The notes: generated from the sequence alone by a model not told the origin. Positions 1 to 7,706 are shown, counted from the first letter of the stretch. The stretch: 12,682 nucleotides of DNA from Actinomycetota bacterium (GCA_027318945.1 DAHVOF010000225.1:1-12682), one strand, 5' to 3'. Program-made: numbers and translations.

Positions 1-2389
1 CTTGGTTGCGCGAGAGTGCCAGGTTGTATAGCTCATCGGCAGATTTGAGATTCCCGCGCCTCCATTCGATCCCGGCGCGTCCCCAGAGTGCAACCGCTCT
101 AGGAACTTGGCAAGGCAGTCGTTCACAAAAATGGTCGAGAAAGTCTGCGAGCTCGCTGGCCTCTTCGAGTTTTCCTGCAGCCACAAACGCTTCCATTGCG
201 CTAGAGTGCCACGGAATCAAGCAGGGTTCAAGTATCTTCGTTTTGTTCGATGTATCTCTGAGACGCTCAGCCACATCGACAGCGCGTGCCACTTGACCGT
301 CACTCAGTTCAATGCTGCACTCGTGGTAGAGTAGCCAAATGCGCACATACGGTATGTCCCCCATCTGTGTCAGCATGGATTCGATCTTCTGCGTCCATCG
401 AGCCTTCTCCTCGCGAAATCCGCTCTCATGGCAAACGTGAGCCATACCAATGGCTGCAAAGGGGGCCAATCCCGGGAACAAGTCAGAGACGCCCACTGCA
501 TCTAAAAGGATCTCATAAGATTCCCTCAATTGGCCGATGCGCCAAAGGACATCGGCATGATTCATGGAGTAGGACCACTTAACCCATCCGGCACCTGAAG
601 GCTTTGCCGCCTTGCTGATCACAGAGTAACAGGTGGCATATTCATCAAATCTCTCTAACATCTTCAGCAGGTAGACCCATACAAAGATGGGGTCCCAGGT
701 CCATGGGGAACGCGCCAGACTGATCTCTGGATTTTCAAGCGCAGCATCCGCCAAGCTTCGAATGCCCTCCACTCCCGAGGAGTCTCCTGCAACGCATTTC
801 ACGCTCGCATCGGCTACGGCCACGGCAGTTGTCAATTCCACGTCAGTGACATCACGCTCGCTGATCATCGCAGCTGCCCTGTTGGTAAAGGAGCGAGCCG
901 ACTCCGGACCGAAATAGATCCAGTGCATAAATGCCCCATCGAGGGCGATATCGATGGCAAGGGCAGGATCAAATCCAAGAGCCAAATCAGAAGCGTTCTT
1001 GGATAGAACCTCAGCTCCGTCCAGATTAGCTAGGGCAAACATGACCTGCGAATGAAGCCGTAGAGCCGCCGTCCGCATGAAGCTATCAGGAGTCTCCAAC
1101 TCGAGAAAATGACGGATTGTATCTTCAGCTTTGTCCATCATTCCTGCGGCAAAAGCAGCTCCGGCCAGCTCGAGCAACACAGTTGGTTCAACAATGTCAC
1201 CCCGAAGGTTCACAGCACCGGAAAAATACTCGGTTGCCACTGCGGCAGCGCCGTTTGCCAGTGCGTCTCGAGCGGCTTCCACGCAAGCATCGACCGCTGA
1301 TCCATCATCTCTGAGTTCTGCTGCCAACGCATGGGTAGCCGCGAGGGCGGGTGACATTCCTCTCTGTCTCATCATATGGAATGCTCTGGCGTGCATGCCA
1401 CGGCGAACCGGAAGTGCCATATCCTCATACAACGCCTGGCACAGCAACGGATGGACAAACTCGGCATCACCCCCTGGGACTCCTCGCATGAGGCCAGCAT
1501 CACACAAGGCTTCGAGCAACTCGTAAGTTGTGCCGTCATCAGTTCCCAGCAGAAGATCGACTTGAGGGGGGTGAAAGCGCGTTCCGAGAACACTGGCTCC
1601 TCTCGCCCAACGAAGAGCACGGGAGCTGACTCCCGCAAAGCGCGGGAGGAATACCCGATCACTCAATGGTTTCGAACCAGCGAGGAGGGCTTCGCCGCGC
1701 TCCCACCCGTCCGCCACTTCCGCAAGAAGCAAGGGATTCCCAGCGCAGCTTCCATAGGCTAAGTTGAAAACCTCCTCCGGAAGGTCATGACCGACTTTAT
1801 CGAGCAATAGGGTGCGGGTGGCCTGCTCGGAGAGCGGCTGCAGACGTTCAAGAAGTGCAAAGCCGTCCGCCTCGAGCAGGCGGGCCAGCTCGAGGGGCCG
1901 GGAAGGCCATCCGCGTGTGGCAGCAAGAACGAAAATCGGCAAATTACCAAGTCGCCTGCACAACGCAGCCAGAAGGGCAACCGAATCGGGATCTGACCAC
2001 TGAAGATCATCGACGGCTAGCAGCAACGGCGCCCCTCTCGCGCCCCTCAGCCAGTCAACCAATTCGACATAGCGAGCAGCCAGCGTGTCCCAAGAAGACG
2101 CCTGCGGATTTACGTCTCGCAGCTCTGCCCTGAAACCAGCAAATAACCTGTCCATCATTACATACGGAATGAGCGAATCCACTTCAGAACAGGTTGCGCT
2201 ACCAACAAGAAAGCCCAGGTCTCGGGCTAGTGAACAAGCCTTGTTGATTAAGGTAGTCTTTCCGAGACCTGCGTCACCAACGAGAAACAGTGACGTGCTC
2301 TCACCGGCAAGGGCAAGGCTAAGCGAATTCTTTATTGCAGTTACCGTGTGTTCACGTTCGTAAAGAACTTCATTGGGTAACACTTGCAC
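1..2389 (-). CDS. LAL/MalT-type LuxR-family transcriptional regulator, ATPase part (C-terminus beyond window)
   Basis: The minus-strand frame is open from about 2410 to the left edge, giving about 796 residues without a stop. Near the N-terminus is a Walker A motif, GDAGLGKTT (about residues 38-46), in the context SLFLVGDAGLGKTTLINKA. A Walker B, LLLAVDDLQWSDPDS, follows at about residues 121-135. This spacing and the DDLQWSD form are typical of the AAA_16 ATPase of large ATP-binding LuxR (LAL) regulators. The rest is helical, rich in Ala and Leu and resembles TPR-type repeats. Family members end in a LuxR helix-turn-helix, which would lie outside the window, so DNA binding is inferred. The start is uncertain. 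GTG at 2389 has a GGA five bases upstream; GTG 2392 and TTG 2413 are alternatives. It is transcribed away from the decayed region and may regulate something to the left. A related ATPase-TPR signalling protein without the helix-turn-helix cannot be excluded. Confidence 0.85.
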   Translation of the reverse strand, partial: MQVLPNEVLYEREHTVTAIKNSLSLALAGESTSLFLVGDAGLGKTTLINKACSLARDLGFLVGSATCSEVDSLIPYVMMDRLFAGFRAELRDVNPQASSWDTLAARYVELVDWLRGARGAPLLLAVDDLQWSDPDSVALLAALCRRLGNLPIFVLAATRGWPSRPLELARLLEADGFALLERLQPLSEQATRTLLLDKVGHDLPEEVFNLAYGSCAGNPLLLAEVADGWERGEALLAGSKPLSDRVFLPRFAGVSSRALRWARGASVLGTRFHPPQVDLLLGTDDGTTYELLEALCDAGLMRGVPGGDAEFVHPLLCQALYEDMALPVRRGMHARAFHMMRQRGMSPALAATHALAAELRDDGSAVDACVEAARDALANGAAAVATEYFSGAVNLRGDIVEPTVLLELAGAAFAAGMMDKAEDTIRHFLELETPDSFMRTAALRLHSQVMFALANLDGAEVLSKNASDLALGFDPALAIDIALDGAFMHWIYFGPESARSFTNRAAAMISERDVTDVELTTAVAVADASVKCVAGDSSGVEGIRSLADAALENPEISLARSPWTWDPIFVWVYLLKMLERFDEYATCYSVISKAAKPSGAGWVKWSYSMNHADVLWRIGQLRESYEILLDAVGVSDLFPGLAPFAAIGMAHVCHESGFREEKARWTQKIESMLTQMGDIPYVRIWLLYHECSIELSDGQVARAVDVAERLRDTSNKTKILEPCLIPWHSSAMEAFVAAGKLEEASELADFLDHFCERLPCQVPRAVALWGRAGIEWRRGNLKSADELYNLALSRNQ

Positions 2390-2700
2390 CACGTTCCGCT
2401 TAAACGAACTCAACCAGTCTCACAGGCCCCAGCAGTCTAGTAGTCACACATCGTCTGAATTGCCGCAACACTCTGTAACCAGGCTTATCGACAAATCGTA
2501 CAGTACAAAACACGGCCATGAATTGCTAATTTAAATTGATGAGAAGGTGATCTACACTTCTGCAAGATGCACTGAATTCAGCACGCTAGGCGAAACCATG
2601 AAAAGGGAACGATGCCGATGTCGCGTTTTTCTGTCCAGCCAATTCTCTTCGCGCCTGCAAACAGATTCCGCTTTACTCTGCATGGCTATGTCTAATAAAC
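2390..2700. other. Intergenic region upstream of the LAL regulator, no gene seen
   Basis: About 310 bp separate the regulator start from the TATAAT box at 2701. All frames are interrupted and I recognise no protein fragment. It must contain the promoter of the minus-strand regulator, but I see no convincing -35/-10 pair. A short GTACAGTAC palindrome lies at about 2497-2505 and is too small to interpret. Confidence 0.5.
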
Positions 2701-2706
2701 TATAAT
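2701..2706 (+). promoter_or_regulatory. Candidate -10 box TATAAT for leaderless transcript
   Basis: A perfect TATAAT is followed after six bases by ATG (2713-2715). This is the usual distance from -10 box to transcription start, so the mRNA would begin at or next to the AUG, as in the leaderless genes common in actinobacteria. No good -35 is visible (CTGCAT at 17 bp spacing is weak). Confidence 0.35.
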
Positions 2707-2712
2707 GTGGCT

Positions 2713-2979
2713 ATGACCTGCGATGCTATCCGAGGCTGACTGTTTGGCACCACGGAAAGAGGTCATTATGATCTTCGCGTGAAGTCCAAGGACACCTCCG
2801 ATGTCATCTGGACCTTTCGATCGTATGATCAAGACCAGACGTTTTTCCTTCCATCATCTTGGGATCATGGGCATGAGCTGGTTCACATCGCTAACTGCCT
2901 GGGTGAATTCAGCTGTGATGATTGCATGGGAGGCTTCATCTACTATCGTCCGGCCGTTATAGAGACGTTACGCATTTAG
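2713..2979 (+). pseudogene. Small hypothetical ORF with an in-frame TGA
   Basis: From ATG 2713 the frame reads seven codons plus Gly (MTCDAIRG), meets TGA at 2737-2739, then stays open to a TAG at the end. The downstream part can also start at GTG 2779 and then encodes 66 residues, including an SCDDC pair of cysteines, aromatic stretches (GGFIYYRP) and a WDHGHELVH segment. I do not recognise the family. The codons look coding-like rather than random, but a gene of this size is weakly supported. An AAAGAGG at 2757-2763 sits before another ATG (2768), which opens only four codons and ends in a TGA overlapping GTG 2779. It may be a small gene broken by a nonsense mutation, a 66-residue gene with a short upstream ORF, or chance. 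Confidence 0.25.
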
Positions 2980-3189
2980 GCCTATCGTGCACAAATCCAC
3001 ATAACGACCATAAGCGCGCAGAGCCCATTTTCATCTAACTTGTCCCCGCACAATCAGTTCTCATCTTGGAATGCTTCATAGCGGCGTGAGGAGAATTTTC
3101 CCACTTGAGTTCTTGCAAGCAAGGAAGCGGTCCTGGCTATAGACCCCAATTCGGCCAAGGGCGATACGGGCACGATCATTTGCCATCGC

Positions 3190-3664
3190 TTAGGCTATTG
3201 GCACGAATTTACACCCACAGGCAGAACAAGTATAGGTAGCTTCGGAAAGTGGGAGGGTGTGCTTGGCTCTTGCACTCGCAACGGCCCATTTTCGTATATC
3301 TGGGATCTACCAATCGGAGATCCCAAGGTCATGTTTTACAGCCATCCAGATAAGGTCCCGCTTTTGCTTGGCCAATGGCTTTGTCAGCTGCTTTTCTGGC
3401 CATAGTGGAGACTCAACCGCGAGTGGGGGGAGATGCTGGTAAACCCTTTTGTCGTTATGATAAGGCAAGTTGTGTCACCTTTGAGCGCAGTGGCCCGATG
3501 ACTGGCAGGGCAATACTCCTGGGGTCAGCTTCAAATCGCATGTTGCCTGTGGCAAAGCGGATCCGGTTTCGATCAAAGCTGCAGGAGGTCTTCTCTTCGC
3601 CTGAATGGGTCTTGAAAGCTGCTATCTCAAAGTGACAGGTGGGTACATCAAAAGGCGAAGGCAA
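3190..3664 (-). pseudogene. tnpB: Relic of IS200/IS605-type transposon nuclease TnpB
   Basis: Two diagnostic TnpB pieces lie in the right order on the minus strand but in different frames. The first (3455-3664) includes AAFKTHSGEEK, then IRFATGNMRFEAD and ALPVIGPLR, matching the family pattern FPRFKS...RFTTGAIRVE...LPRLGRIR. The second (about 3190-3300) reads AKHTLPLSEATYTCSACG, matching the family zinc ribbon (xxLPLSxRTYxCxxCG). The first CxxC pair of the ribbon is gone and an in-frame TAG stands just before it. Whole TnpB proteins have about 350-450 residues, so the 475 bp here has lost most of the RuvC core. In life TnpB is an RNA-guided DNA nuclease of IS200/IS605 elements. This copy cannot be functional. 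I did not find clear transposon ends. Recognition rests on motif reading only. Confidence 0.6.
3301..3325. repeat. Inverted repeat, 8 bp arms and 9 nt loop
   Basis: TGGGATCT (3301-3308) and AGATCCCA (3318-3325) are perfect inverted copies. The repeat sits inside the TnpB relic just before the zinc-ribbon piece. There is no T-run, so it is not an obvious terminator. It may mark the deletion scar or be chance. Confidence 0.4.
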
Positions 3665-3792
3665 GTTGTTCTGAACGTGCTGCTCCTACGGCACGACGCT
3701 TCCTTCGCCGTAGGAGGGCCTCCGCGAGCCTTCGTACTGTGCGGACACGACGTAGGGTAGGGAGCTTGCACTGTCTCCGAAATGGGCTCTGT
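3665..3792. other. Intergenic hairpin region downstream of the ATPase gene
   Basis: CTCCTACGGC (3683-3692) and GCCGTAGGAG (3707-3716) form a perfect 10 bp stem with a 14 nt loop, starting about 75 bp after the stop codon of the minus-strand ATPase gene. It could end that transcript, but there is no U-tract on either strand, so a terminator call is weak. No gene is seen in the rest of this stretch. Confidence 0.35.
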
Positions 3793-5226
3793 TCAAGATC
3801 CTCGGTACAGACGTTCAAGGTCTACAATCTCGACATCAAACCTTGCCTGAGCCTCCTCAGACAGTCGCTCGTCGGCATCGGGGCCAAAGAGCAGCAACCT
3901 GGCTTCGGTGGCAGCCAATCCAAAGGCGGCCCTATACCTCTCGAGCGTACGCAAATGGCTCACGGTGAGCCTTTCTCCCGCCTTGGCTTCACCGATCGCG
4001 AAGATCTTGCGTTTCGCCGGGGTTTCATTGTGGCCTGCGATCAGAACGTCTATCTGATGGTCGGTGCCGTCGATGTTGACGTACGAGGGGCCTACGTGAT
4101 CGCGTATTGGAAGGGTTGTGTCGCTCCCAAAGCTAGTCACCCACGTCCTAACCACTTCCTCAAAGACCGGGCCGCGAACCTGGGAATCAAAGACCTGCTT
4201 AAGTCGAGACATCCACAGTTGCGAAGGATCGCGACCTCTTAGCGCGGGACCGTGTGGTTCGAGGATTGCGTAGTGAAACTGAAGGAACGGGTCGCTTAGA
4301 GCGTAAAGAGGCCTCTTTTCGCGAATCGGATCTTTGTGCCGCACAACGAATCCAGCCTCAATGAGTCTTCGCAGAAGGGGATCGATGTTTGAAACCGGGC
4401 GGCCCATTTTCTTCGAGATGGCACCTGCTGTGACCGATCCATTAGCAATCGCGCCAAGGAGACTGTTATAGAGAAGAGCACTCCTCCCGGCTAGGTACGG
4501 GTCCTCTGCCAGCAGCGTTGTGGCTTCGTAGTGCAAAGTTGCGGCTGGACTGAGTACTCGATCTGTGAGCCAACGATCGAAATCGGAGGAAGTAGTTGGG
4601 AGGTCGAAGTTGACCATATCAGTGGCGTATCCAACCACTCCGCCTATAACGGAGAAAACACGCATTGCGGTGTCTAATTCAAGTCCCAGAGGCAATCTCT
4701 GGTATGCCGTTCGGTAGTCATCTGGCTGCATGACGAGTTCGAGGCTAGCCCGTCCTCGCAGTGGCGCTTGACCTGAGGTAAGGGATCGCATTAATGACAT
4801 CGCCGATCCGCAAAGGATCAAGCGGGTACGATTTGTGGAATCGCGTTGTGCCCCGGGTCCGAAAGCTGCGGCTATTGCTGACTCTATTGAAGGTTCGGCT
4901 TCGGTGATGTAGCCAAACTCGTCGAGAACCGCTGGGACTCGACGGCCTCTCCCGATGTCGAGGATCGAGCGGATACCTTCCTCCCAGTTTGCCAAGGCAA
5001 GGCGTCCTACGCCGAGGTACCTTCCCAAGGCATCACCGAGCCGCTCAAGCTGGGTAGGTGTTGAAACTTTGATTGCTTCAAAGTAGAAGCCGTGTCGCTT
5101 TTCGACCTCCCGAACAAGCATTGTGGACTTGCCAATTCGCCGGCGTCCGTAGACGAGACCAAGTAGCGATCGCTGTGCCGGTGAGTCGAGAAAATCATTT
5201 ACCGCAGCCTGTTCAAAATCACGCAT
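3793..5226 (-). CDS. ATPase_2-type P-loop ATPase with winged helix and DUF234 (PD-(D/E)XK-like) C-terminus
   Basis: Intact, 477 residues. Walker A is GRRRIGKST (27-35), Walker B VPAVLDEF (97-104), and a sensor-like strand LILCGSAMSLM (136-146) follows, the layout of the ATPase_2 (archaeal-type) P-loop family. A winged-helix-like region (about 250-310) leads into SDPFLQFHY (311-319), a hallmark of these proteins. The C-terminal part matches DUF234. It has QIDVLIA (D393) and IGEAKAG (E413, K415), the D...ExK pattern of the PD-(D/E)XK nuclease fold. Nuclease activity is not shown for the family and is my inference. ATG 5226 is chosen because GAGG sits six bases before it; an in-frame TTG at 5238 overlaps that ribosome site. 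A perfect palindrome lies just upstream. No partner gene is adjacent; it stands alone among broken genes. The substrate is unknown. Such ATPases are widespread and often sit in mobile or variable regions. Confidence 0.85.
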   Translation of the reverse strand: MRDFEQAAVNDFLDSPAQRSLLGLVYGRRRIGKSTMLVREVEKRHGFYFEAIKVSTPTQLERLGDALGRYLGVGRLALANWEEGIRSILDIGRGRRVPAVLDEFGYITEAEPSIESAIAAAFGPGAQRDSTNRTRLILCGSAMSLMRSLTSGQAPLRGRASLELVMQPDDYRTAYQRLPLGLELDTAMRVFSVIGGVVGYATDMVNFDLPTTSSDFDRWLTDRVLSPAATLHYEATTLLAEDPYLAGRSALLYNSLLGAIANGSVTAGAISKKMGRPVSNIDPLLRRLIEAGFVVRHKDPIREKRPLYALSDPFLQFHYAILEPHGPALRGRDPSQLWMSRLKQVFDSQVRGPVFEEVVRTWVTSFGSDTTLPIRDHVGPSYVNIDGTDHQIDVLIAGHNETPAKRKIFAIGEAKAGERLTVSHLRTLERYRAAFGLAATEARLLLFGPDADERLSEEAQARFDVEIVDLERLYRGS

Positions 5227-5233
5227 ATGGATC

Positions 5234-5237
5234 CTCA
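5234..5237 (-). promoter_or_regulatory. Ribosome binding site of the ATPase gene
   Basis: GAGG on the minus strand, six bases before ATG 5226. It decides the start: an initiation at TTG 5238 would have this site inside the coding sequence and no comparable site upstream. Confidence 0.7.
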
Positions 5238-5240
5238 ATT

Positions 5241-5274
5241 ACTATTGCAAGCAATAGTTTATCTTGAAATAGTT
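5241..5274 (-). promoter_or_regulatory. Palindromic operator candidate upstream of the ATPase gene
   Basis: ACTATTGC (5241-5248) and GCAATAGT (5251-5258) form a perfect 8-2-8 palindrome, 14 bp upstream of the ATG. A further copy of the half-site core, AATAGTT (5268-5274), repeats AATAGTT (5253-5259) at a 15 bp step. A symmetric site plus an extra half-site in an AT-rich leader is what a dimeric repressor site looks like, possibly for autoregulation through the encoded winged-helix region. That role is inference. Confidence 0.5.
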
Positions 5275-5535
5275 AATTGTTGTGTAGTTAGATCCCAATG
5301 ATATTTCGATTTGTAAACATAAATCCTGTTCCTCAGAGGCGCGCTCCAGGTTTTATCATGGCCCAGTCATTTTGGTAACGCCGCAACTATGAGTGTGCAG
5401 TCACTGGCCTCATTTCAGCGAGTATCGCAGCGAATCCTAGGCTGATCAAGAAGAAAACAAGAACACTCTTAAATCTGCGGTTTCTCACACCTCTGGCTCC
5501 ACGGTAAATCCTGGGAGATTGAGGGCCCGTTGCAG
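5275..5535. other. Non-coding or degraded stretch
   Basis: No supported gene. On the minus strand about 5390-5470 one frame encodes a hydrophobic run (SVLVFFLISLGFAAILAEM) that could be a membrane helix from a lost gene, but it lies in a frame with no other recognisable content. Confidence 0.4.
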
Positions 5536-5814
5536 TCAAGTCCAAAGGGAGTAAATTGGCAACGCAAAGATCCGGTCGCCCAATATAAAAGGTCGGGGAC
5601 CTGTATGGATGACTGCACCGGCAACGAACCTGGGTCCGATCATATCCCGCAGCCAAGCGAGGTGCCTACTGTCGTCATTCGAAAGCGCTGAAGACGCTTT
5701 GATCTCAACGGCCAGGATGTTGCCGTCTGCCAGTTCTATGACCAGGTTAATTTCTCTTCGATGACCGAAACATAATGATGTATAGCAGCCAGGGTGTTTG
5801 CTTCCCAGAATCCG
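5536..5814 (-). pseudogene. C-terminal relic of a DUF4143-type (AAA_14) ATPase
   Basis: The minus frame between stops (5817 and 5536) ends with a clear DUF4143 tail. It contains GHRREINLVIELADGNILA and VEIKASSALSNDD, then FVAGAVIHTG and IFALPIYSLW before TGA. Family members show the same order: REVDFVVE, a VEVKAS strand, then a VLYTG strand and a short PIxxLW end. The natural C-terminus is present, but the roughly 300 upstream residues with the P-loop are missing. The bases beyond 5766 already look degraded (KHPGCYTSLCF) and no start codon with a ribosome site is seen. It is a different ATPase family from the intact neighbour, in the same orientation. Confidence 0.7.
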
Positions 5815-6338
5815 TCAAAAAGTGACGTCGCGTTTCATTTGCGTCGGCGTTTCGAACCCAAAATTCTGGTACACGAATTCCTAGGTGGCGCTGATTCGAC
5901 ATTTTCAAACGGATTTGCACATTCGTACGTGATCGTGTGAACAGTTCTTGTTGGCTTGGGATTTGAAGCACAAAGGATCTTCTCAGAGTTTGCATGGCTG
6001 GCCCAAATACACTGATTGCTTGCCGCTAGGACTTTTACTTCGAATACTCGGCCAAAAAGTGCAGCCGTCGCACATTTTCAATCTTTTCCAAGTGCTGCAG
6101 TTTTCATGTCTAGGCGGGATTTCTCGTCACGCTCGGATCGCATGCGGCAACGAATGGGGTATCCTCGGTAGCCGTCTTCTGGCAGCAAGTGCCGTCCCCG
6201 TGGGAACGGCACTTGTGTCAGTGGTTTTGGAGGATTCTTGGGAAACTTCCAGCCGCGCTCCTGATTGACGGCTTGGTGGTATCTGCAGGACAATCTGGAG
6301 AAGCAGGAGCGAAGAGTCACCGTTGCTCATCTCGCAAG
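5815..6338. other. Degraded stretch without a recognisable gene
   Basis: About 520 bp. It may hold remains of the N-terminal part of the DUF4143 ATPase, but no frame gives a convincing match. Its one notable structure is the inverted repeat at 6186-6215. Confidence 0.45.
6186..6215. repeat. Strong hairpin, 10 bp perfect stem
   Basis: CAAGTGCCGT (6186-6195) is exactly inverted as ACGGCACTTG (6206-6215). Inside the loop CCC and GGG can add three more pairs with one bulged A. No T-run follows on either strand. It lies about 125 bp after the stop of the Lon-like AAA+ relic and could once have ended its transcript. Confidence 0.5.
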
Positions 6339-6965
6339 TCATGCGTACCCGATCTTTCGTTTGAGTTTCGAGTTCGACGCCACTGGGGCAACCTGTTGGA
6401 GGCGGTTTAGGGCTACGGTCGTCTCCTTTGTGCGGTTAGCCCTCGCCAGTGCACGCTCGAGCAGCTGCCGCTGTTCTCTCGGTGTCTTGTCCAGTAGCGC
6501 TTCCAGTAGATCTGGTGCAAGCTCGACAGCGTAGTACTCGGCCTGTAGCTTCTCGCACAGCTTCATTAGAATCGCTGCTTTGGTCTCTTGGTCCTGATCT
6601 GGAATCTCAAATACTTCGAAGCGACTCAGCAGTGTCTTTGGAATTCTGCTCAGATCATTCGAGGTGGCAACCCAGATGACGGAGCTGGCATCAATAGGAA
6701 GTCCAACAGAGGCATCTGCGAACGTCTTAGCCGAAACGGGCTCTAGGAGAGAGTGGAGCGGGGAAAGCGTGTCCCCATGAATGAGGGAAGCTCCAGCCTT
6801 GTCGATCTCGTCGAGGATAAAAAGCGGATTAGCTAGTGGGTCGCCAAAGATCACAGACGAAGCGGTAGATGTTCGATGGATGACGCCGGAAGAAGTGACC
6901 GAACATATGGTGGAAGCATTTGCAGTCCGACCACTAGATGCACTGACAATTGGGCCAGTTCCCAT
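6339..6965 (-). pseudogene. 5'-truncated Lon-like AAA+ ATPase
   Basis: An open frame of 208 codons encodes the second half of a Lon-type AAA+ module. Residues 47-56 read PLFILDEIDK (Walker B), IWVATSNDL (97-105) carries the sensor 1 Asn, and LLSRFEVFEIP (112-122) carries the arginine finger. A helical lid follows, ending in RKIGYA, like family tails. Before Walker B, SASSGRTANAS and TSSGVIHRT fit the family stretch between the P-loop and Walker B. The P-loop (GxPGxGKT) itself is absent. The frame is stopped by TGA at about 6971 and none of the other frames up to 7071 restores it. Without Walker A it cannot hydrolyse ATP in the normal way. Family proteins are typically AAA ATPases with Lon-like sequence but no protease domain. 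The break lies about 100 bp from the end of the integrase relic. Confidence 0.75.
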
Positions 6966-7071
6966 CCGACATCACAATGGCGTGAACCTTCTGTGATCCA
7001 ATACAATCGGGAACTGACGTCTAAGGCGATGGAGAATCCCAGAAAAAGCTGTCGCTCATGACTGAAGCTAA

Positions 7072-7706
7072 TTACGAATGCTCATCCAGCATTGCGCCGA
7101 GAGTCTTGGAGGCCCGGTCGTCGGCATGGTTTATGAGATGGGCGTATATGTCGAGGGTGGTTGAGCTCTGCGCATGACCGAGTCGAGCGCTAACTGTTTT
7201 GATATCTATTCCGCTCGCAATGAGAAGCGATGCGGATGCGTGACGCAAATCATGTAACCGCAACCACCAGACGAAAAAAGCCTTGCGTACCAAGTATCGA
7301 TATCTTTAACTCGTATGTGTCGTAAAGGTGTGGATCCCCAGCGAGAGAGAATCTTGCGATCTATTATTAGGCGATAATTGTGTGAAACCGGGGGTGACAA
7401 GGTCGGTAATCGCAACCGATACCATGCCTCAACCAGTTCACCGACGGACCCAGATTTGGGTGCGATTGCGCCCTCATCAATTTGACGCAAGAGCTTAGTA
7501 AGCTCGACCTCTGCATCGCGTCGAGTTCCCCGCACTGTGCGAGTTAGATAGCCACGCTTGCCCATTTCTGAGTCAATTCCTACAAAAATGCGAATCTCGA
7601 ATGAAGCTTTGCCCCGCTGCCGAATTGAACCGCGGTGCTTGCGATTGCGCGAAGTGGAAGAGCGCTTTTCTGGGCTACTTGCTGTCGACGCATGGTTGGC
7701 ACTCAT
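7072..7706 (-). pseudogene. Tyrosine recombinase/integrase with internal deletion and frameshift
   Basis: Two frames make up the remains. The first (from ATG 7706) encodes a basic N-terminus with GSIRQRGKASFEIRIFVG, an arm-binding-type domain, then a SAM-like core-binding domain (VGELVEAWYRL ... HIRVKDIDTWYARL). At about 7270 it joins, out of frame, to the catalytic C-terminus: LHDLRHASASLL (the HxxR motif), ARLGHAQSSTTLDIYAHL (second His and the Tyr nucleophile), ending in LDEHS. The piece between, with the first catalytic Arg and the Lys, is missing, about 140 residues by comparison with family length. It is therefore a dead integrase. It points the same way as the tRNA gene and begins about 110 bp after the tRNA 3' end, the standard position of an integrase in a tRNA-targeting element. 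Confidence 0.85.

Noticed and set aside
1131..1526. Plus-strand frame of 131 codons opposite the LAL regulator
   Set aside because: The minus strand is open for nearly 800 codons with Walker A and B motifs; the plus frame is low-complexity Ala/Ser and has no domain.
3301..3325. Hairpin as a Rho-independent terminator
   Set aside because: There is no T-run on either side and it lies inside the TnpB relic.
3739..4242. Plus-strand frame of 167 codons inside the ATPase gene
   Set aside because: It lies wholly opposite the intact minus-strand ATPase-DUF234 gene, which has clear motifs and a ribosome site. The plus frame has no recognisable domain.
5387..5470. Hydrophobic run on the minus strand (SVLVFFLISLGFAAILAEM) as a small membrane protein
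   Set aside because: The frame that carries it overlaps the DUF4143 relic in another phase, has no ribosome site and ends without other family features. It could be chance.
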